A model generated the notes under the pieces. That model ran no database searches. It saw only the letters and a list, made by a program, of their open reading frames with translations, and was not told the origin of the DNA. From Rhizomys pruinosus (lineage: Eukaryota; Chordata; Mammalia; Rodentia; Spalacidae): a DNA stretch of 64,000 nt. A program made the position numbers and the translations under genes. This document shows positions 58,644 through 64,000 of the stretch, piece after piece; positions within the stretch are counted from its first letter, which is position 1; each line of letters begins with the position of its first letter. Location: assembly GCA_009823505.1 (NCBI GenBank), contig VZQC01009601.1, positions 3,128,919 to 3,192,918 of the forward strand, written 5' to 3'.

Positions 58644-58659
58644 AATTCTGACAGCATAA

Positions 58660-58700
58660 GCACAAGGAGATGAGTTTGATCCTTAAAAACCAAGGACATT
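58660..58700 (+). repeat. tRNA-derived SINE, 3' body of a split copy
   Basis: 'gagtttgatccttaaaaacc' contains the B box of the SINE whose head is at 56935-56981. Confidence 0.6.
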
Positions 58701-58941
58701 GGGGCTGGAGAGATGGCCTAGCGGTTAAGAGCACTGACCGCTCTTACAGAGGACCTGGGTTCGATCCCCAGTACCCACATGGTGGCCAAGAACCGTCTGA
58801 AACTCCAGTTCCAGGGGAATCCGACACCCTCTTCTGACCTCCGTGGCATTGCACGACACAGGTACACAAACTTGCATGCAGACAGTACATTCATACCCAT
58901 ACAGAAATAAATAAAATTAATTTTAAAAAATTAAAAAAAAA
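58701..58941 (+). repeat. B2 SINE, well preserved
   Basis: 'ggggctggagagatggccta', A box 'tggcctagcggttaag', B box 'gggttcgatcccc', 3' part 'gcattgcacgacacaggtac', tail with AATAAA and A-run. Flanks 'caaggacatt' at 58691-58700 and 58942-58951. A good representative of the window's B2 type. Confidence 0.95.
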
Positions 58942-58951
58942 CAAGGACATT

Positions 58952-59700
58952 AATTACCATTTCTGAAAGTAAGTGGTAAGTTAATTCTAGGGCTCATTAA
59001 GGGATTCACATTATAACATCACAGTTGCTTTCAGATAGAAAGAAAACATAATATTGCTCAGTTTGCCTTTCAATTGGGAGATTTGGTACAAGCATCCACA
59101 AATGGGGGAAAACATTCCTCATTTGTTTATTGGGGAACTGTGTTACTTCCACTTAGCATAATGGCTTCAAGTTCCATCCATTTACCTGCAAAGTTCATGT
59201 TGTCATCTTTCTTTACCACTGCATAGAATTCCATTGTTTAGATGTACTACATTTTTGTTATTCACTTGTCAGTTACTTTCAGACATGGTAATTAATGTAT
59301 ATGGGCATAAGGTACATAATCATATTTTAGAGTAATATAAAATTGAAAATGTGAACTCCTAAACATATATCAGAATTAACATACAGTTTATTCCTGGAGG
59401 AAATAATTTGGGTACATATATGATGTTTATACAGGCATATTTTGGAGCAATACAATTGGGAGGGAACCAGAACAACATAAGGACTGGGTCAAAGAATGGA
59501 CTGATACAGATAAATTCTGCCCAAAATAAACCTTTGCAGAGAAGAACTTTAAAAAGACTGAGAGAAAGATGCAGGACATGTATGGCAGAATGCTTGATCT
59601 GGGGTAGGTTAGGAGGAAAGGAAAGAGGAATATGTCTAAATTGAACTAAAAAATGATGTCTGAAATACACAAAACATCAATAAAAGTATCATATTAAATA
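58952..59700 (+). mobile_element. Twin-primed L1 3' end
   Basis: 58952-59270 is the end of ORF2 and the start of the 3' UTR on the minus strand (as at 38900-39190). 59271-59700 continues the 3' UTR on the plus strand to the terminal 'caaaacatcaataaaa'. Both parts share about 21 bp at the switch: 'aattaccatttctgaaagta' at the left edge and its reverse complement around 59272. The structure is a 5' inversion. The TSD was not resolved. Confidence 0.8.
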
Positions 59701-59715
59701 TTAAAAAAGAAAATG

Positions 59716-60007
59716 AGAGTTCTGAGATATCCTAAGATCAGCTGAAGAGCAGGTACCAGGGCGCGGGCTAAAGAGCACTCCCCCTGCTCCCCCCACCAAC
59801 TGGGGTTACGAAGGCATCTGAAGGAGGCAAGCAAAGCAAGCCTTCAACACAGTGAAGAGGCATTTAGGGCTCACATTGGAATAGAGGCAAGGAGAAGCCC
59901 ACGTGCCAGGAACACGAAGAAGAGACAACACAGAAAAGAGGCAGGATAATCCTGCACCAAGCTCTACCAAGCCTATGGAAGACTCCTACAGCGGGATCCC
60001 TCTGGGG
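59716..60007 (+). promoter_or_regulatory. L1 5' UTR
   Basis: GC-richer sequence directly before ORF1 with several CpGs and a C-run ('actccccctgctccccccac'). No clear tandem monomers. In live L1s this region carries the internal RNA polymerase II promoter; activity here is not shown. Confidence 0.6.
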
Positions 60008-61008
60008 ATGCCCCAGGACACATATCAGAAACACAATTGGGAGCATATTTAAATAACTACAAGATTATAAAGAGCAAATCAAAGAACTAAGAAAAGAGAA
60101 TAAAGAACTCAAGAAGGACCTAGAGAGAGAGAATGACAAACTCCACAAGGAAGTAGAAACACTGAAGAGGAAACCAACCAGCAAAGCAAAGAGCTACAGA
60201 AAGAGATTGAGAAGCTCCAAAAAGAAGTAGAAATACTAAAGAAATCAGATGAGGAAATGAAAAAGGAAATCAAACTCATCCAATCAAGAGGAAAGGAATG
60301 GAAAAAAGCCTCAGAAGCAGAATGGAGGAAGCAGAACAAAGAATATCAGACCTGGAAGATAACACAGAACAACTAAAAACCTCAAGGAAAGATTATGAAA
60401 AATTTAAAAATACACAAAAATGGAACAACCAGGAGCTGTGGGACACTATGAAAAGATCAAACCTCCGCATCATAGGAATAGAGGAAGGAGAAGAATCCCA
60501 AGAGAAAGGTATTGATCAGATCTTCAACAGAATAATAGATGAAAACTTCCCCAAACTAAAAAAGGACAAACCAATACCAATACAAGAAGCACATAGAACT
60601 CCAAACAGACAAGATCAGAAAAGAAATTCTCCACGCCACATCATAGTTAAAATGCTGGACACCCAAAACAAAGAGAAAATTCTTAAAGCGACAAGAGAAA
60701 AACAACAAGTGACCTATAAGGGGAAACCTATCAGAATAACAACGGACTTCTCACAGCAAACGATGAAGGCAAGAAGAACCTGGAGCAAAGCATTCCCAGT
60801 GTTGAGGGACAATGGATGCCAGCCCAGGTTACTATACCCAGCAAAAATGTCAATCATAGTGGAAGGAGAGAGGAAAATCTTCCATGACATAAACAACTTG
60901 AAAGAATACATGTCCGGAAAACCAACCCTTCAGAGAATACTTGAAGCAATCCAAAGAACAGAAGAAAGGAGCAACCAACCCCAGGCAACTAGAAGGAGAA
61001 ATCAATAA
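60008..61008 (+). pseudogene. L1 ORF1 (broken)
   Basis: A possible start ATG at 60008 meets a stop after 14 codons (60050). The downstream heptad-rich coiled coil (about 60060-60300) is in frames that shift near 60155 and again near 60295. From 60298 to 61008 one frame of 236 codons is open. It has the coiled-coil end MEEAEQRISDLEDN, the RRM with IQEAHRTPNRQDQKRNSP, and the C-terminal domain with ARRTWSKAFPVL, LLYPAKMSI and KPTLQRILEAIQRTEE. That part looks complete to the stop. ORF1 protein is an RNA-binding trimer; this copy would lack a continuous N-terminus. Confidence 0.92.
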
Positions 61009-61049
61009 AAGCATAACTGCAGAAGTAGAAACCTAAATCAAAACCGCAG

Positions 61050-64000
61050 ATGGATAATAAGGCAAAAGGAAGCAACACAAACCTATCAGTCATAACCTTA
61101 AATATTAATGGACTAAATTCCCCAATCAAAAGACATAGACTGGGAGACTGGATTAGGAAACAGAATCCATCGATATGCTGTCTGCAAGAAACACATCTTA
61201 CCTTCAAGGACAGGCACCACCTTAAAGTGAAGGGATGGAAAAAAATATTCCAAGCAAATGGTACCAAAAAGAAAGCAGGTGTTGCTATTTTAATATCGGA
61301 TAAAATAGACTTCAAAGTAAAAGAAATCAGAAGAGACAAAGAAGGCCATTACATTTTCATCAAAGGAACAATCCACCAAGAAGATTTCACAATTATGAAT
61401 ATATATGCCCCAAATTCTGGTGCACCAAACTTTATAAAGACAATTCTCCAGGACCACAAGTCACAGACTAACCCCAGCACACTCATAGTGGGAGATTTCA
61501 ATACCCCACTGAGTCCTTTGGATAGGTCAACAGGACAAAAAATAAACAGAGAGACATCTGAACTGAACGATATGATACACCAAATGGACCTCATAGACCT
61601 CTACCGAACATTCCATCCTAATACCAGAGAATACACTTTCTACTCAGCACCCCACGGAACATTCTCCAAAATCGACCACATCCTGGGACACAGAAGAAAC
61701 CTCTACAAATACAAAAAGATTGAAATAATTTCATGCATCCTGTCAGACCACAGTGCAATAAAGCTCAACATCAACACCAGGACAAGCCCTCCTGCCTACA
61801 AGAACACATGGAGACTAAACAACACACTCTTGAATAATGAATGGGTCAAGGAAGAGATAAAGAAAGAAATAAAAACATTCCTGGAACTGAATGACAATGA
61901 CAATACAACACAACAAAACCTATGGGATACCTTAAAAGCAGTCCTAAGAGGGAAATTTATAGCCCTGGGTGCCTACATTAGAAAAACAGAAAGAGCACAA
62001 GTGAATGATCTAACACTACAGCTAAAAGCACTTGAGAGGCAACAACAGATGAACCCTAAACGCAACAGACAGGAAGAAATAACAAAAATCAGAGCAGAAA
62101 TCAATGAAATAGAAACAAAGAAAACAATACAAAAAATCAATGAAGCCAAAAGTTGGTTCTTTGAAAGAATAAACAAGATAGACAGACCTCTAGCCCAGTT
62201 AACAAAAAGAAAGAAGGAACAACTCCAAATCAATACAATCCATGATGAAAAGGGAAATATCACAACAGACAAGGAAAAGATCCAGAAAATCATATGGGAA
62301 TACTTCCAAAACCTATACTCTACCAAGTTTGAAAACCTAGAAGAAATGGATGAATACCTGAAATCCTGGGAATCACCAAAGCTCAACCAACAAGAGATCC
62401 ACAGCTTAAACAGACGCATAATACATGAAGAAATTGAAGATGTAATAAGAAATCTCCCAACTAAAAAAGCCCAGGCCCAGATGGTTTCATGGCAGAATTC
62501 TATAAAAACATTTCAAAAAGACCTACAACCATTATTCCAGAAGCTCTTTAGAAGGATACAAACAGAGGGAATTCTCCCAAATTCCTTCTAAAAAGCCAGT
62601 ATCACTCTATTACCAAAACCAGGCAAAGATACAAGTAAAAAGGAGACTTATAGACCCATCTCCCTAATGAACACAGATGCCAAAATTCTAAATAGGATAT
62701 GGGCAAATCGCATACAGACCCACATCAAGAAGATCATCCATCATGACCAAGTTGGATTCATAGCAGAGATGCAGGGATGGTTCAACATAGGAAAATCAAT
62801 AAACATCATAAAACACATAAATTGAATGAAAGACAAAAACCACACCACCATCTCAATTGATGCTGAAAAAGCCTTTGACAAAATACAGCATCCTTTCATG
62901 TTTAAAGTCCTAGAGGGAATTGGATTGGAGGGAACATTCCTCAATGTAATCAAAGCCATATACAGGAAACCTACAGCCAATATCATCCTAAATGGGGGAA
63001 TGACAGAAACATTCCCTTTAAAGGTACGAACTTGGCAAGGCTGCCCCTGTCACCACTCCTCTTCAATATATTGCTTGAAATACTGCCTAGTACAATAAGG
63101 GAAAAAAGGAAATTAAAGGAGTACTAATTGGAAAAGAGGAAGTCAAGCTATCCCTATTTGCTGATGATATGATTGTTTTCTTAAGGGATGCTAAAACCTC
63201 CCCCAGAAAACTCCTAGAAATGATTAACAGCTTCAGCAAAGTGGCAGGATACAAAATTGACCTAAAAAAATCAATGGCCTTTCTTTACGCCAAGAACAAG
63301 CAACTGGAGAAAGAATTCAAAGAGACCTTCCCACTCACAATAGCCTCAAAAACAATAAAATACCTAGGAACAAACCTAATCAAAGACACCAAAGATCTCT
63401 ACAACAAAAATTTTAAACCCTTAAAGAAAGAAATTGAAGAAGACATCAGAAGATGGACAAACCTCCCATGCTCATGGATTGGGAAAAATAACATTGTAAA
63501 AATGTCCATTCTACCGAAACTCTTGTATAGATTTAGTGCAAATCCAATCAAAATCAGCAAGAGTTTCTTCTCAGGCTTGGGAAAAAAACTCCTTAAATTC
63601 ATTTGGAAAAACAAAAGACCCCGAAGAGCCAAAACAACCCTGAACGAAAAGAGCTACATAGGGGCGATCTCTATACCAGACTTCAAACTATACTACAGGG
63701 CTATAGTCATAAAAACAGCCTGGTACTGGCACAAAAACAGACCTGTTGACCAATGGAACAAAATCAAAGATCCAAACCTGAGCACATACAATTTCAGCCA
63801 TCTCATATTTGACAAGGGGGCCAAGAAACCACAATGGAGAAAAGACAGCATCTTCAGCAAGTGGTGTTGGCAAAACTGGATCACAACTTGTAGAAGAATG
63901 AAATTAAACCCCTACCTCTCGCCCTGTACAAAAGTCAACTCCAGATGGATCAAAGACCTCAACGTGAAACCCCAAACTCTGAAGGTGATAGAAGAAAAAG
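61050..64000 (+). pseudogene. L1 ORF2 (endonuclease-reverse transcriptase), broken and cut by window end
   Basis: The first 513 codons are open (61050-62591). The endonuclease domain occupies residues ~1-240 and keeps N20 (LNINGLN), E47 (CLQETHL), Y119 (NIYAPN), D149/N151 (VGDFNTP), D209 (KIDH) and D233/H234 (SDHSA). A long linker follows. The frame is stopped by TAA at 62589, inside what is normally continuous protein, and by an in-frame TGA at 62823. A frameshift lies near 63045 (GCP motif) and another near 63100. The RT catalytic FADDM is coded at 63157-63171, after which the frame is open to the window edge. ORF2 nicks the target and copies RNA there; this copy cannot make a full protein. 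Confidence 0.95.

Larger units (their letters stand above)
59716..64000 (+). mobile_element. L1, best-preserved copy, cut by the window end
   Basis: Order: 5' UTR (59716-60007; 'gaagagcaggtaccagggcg' with CpGs kept), ORF1 region (60008-61008), a 41 bp gap, and ORF2 from 61050 to beyond the window. It follows directly on the tail of another L1 at 59700. The coding parts have a handful of breaks, far fewer than the minus-strand L1 at 38.8-44.5 kb, so it is younger, but it is not intact. Confidence 0.95.

Noticed and set aside
61973..62419. 148-codon minus-strand open frame
   Set aside because: Antisense of ORF2 in the plus-strand L1; no independent support.

Overview
This window is non-coding nuclear DNA from a muroid-type (myodont) rodent. 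It carries dozens of B1 and B2 SINEs, B3/B4-like SINEs, rodent LINE-1 (L1) copies with recognisable ORF1/ORF2, and several medium-repetition rodent repeats. The B2 copies have a 3' half that does not match the mouse or rat B2 consensus as I remember it, so a non-Mus, non-Rattus lineage is likely; I cannot name the species. I find no host protein-coding gene, and the long open frames all belong to L1 (sense or antisense) or to low-complexity DNA.

Layout. 0-13.5 kb: old rodent repeats broken up by B1/B2 insertions, with (GT)n, (CT)n and (CA)n tracts. 13.5-16.8 kb: a B1 split by about 3.1 kb of minus-strand sequence from an unnamed A-tailed family, here called family X, which includes a ~370 bp tandem duplication. 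17-22.2 kb: an L1 3' UTR, a 5S rRNA pseudogene abutting an L1 piece, and a second family X copy with a perfect 15 bp target-site duplication (TSD). 22-38 kb: mostly unassigned or old sequence with SINEs and an L1 3' end with a 14 bp TSD. 38.8-44.5 kb: a near full-length, decayed minus-strand L1. 45-50 kb: L1 tails, then an mRNA-like retrocopy (family Y) split by a chimeric element (family X joined to an L1 3' terminus) with a perfect 15 bp TSD. 50-55 kb: old repeats and an LTR-like fragment. 55-59.7 kb: three insertions with the inverted-5' structure typical of twin priming, one of them a second family Y copy. 59.7-64 kb: a plus-strand L1, the best preserved in the window, cut by the window end.

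Nothing here acts as a pathway. The story is L1-driven insertion: L1 moving itself, SINEs, family X and an mRNA-like sequence (Y). Insertions nest inside one another, so TSDs and interruption order give relative ages. The best candidates for something undescribed are family X, its chimera with an L1 tail, and the two family Y copies within 11 kb. No computation was run; alignments were made by eye.
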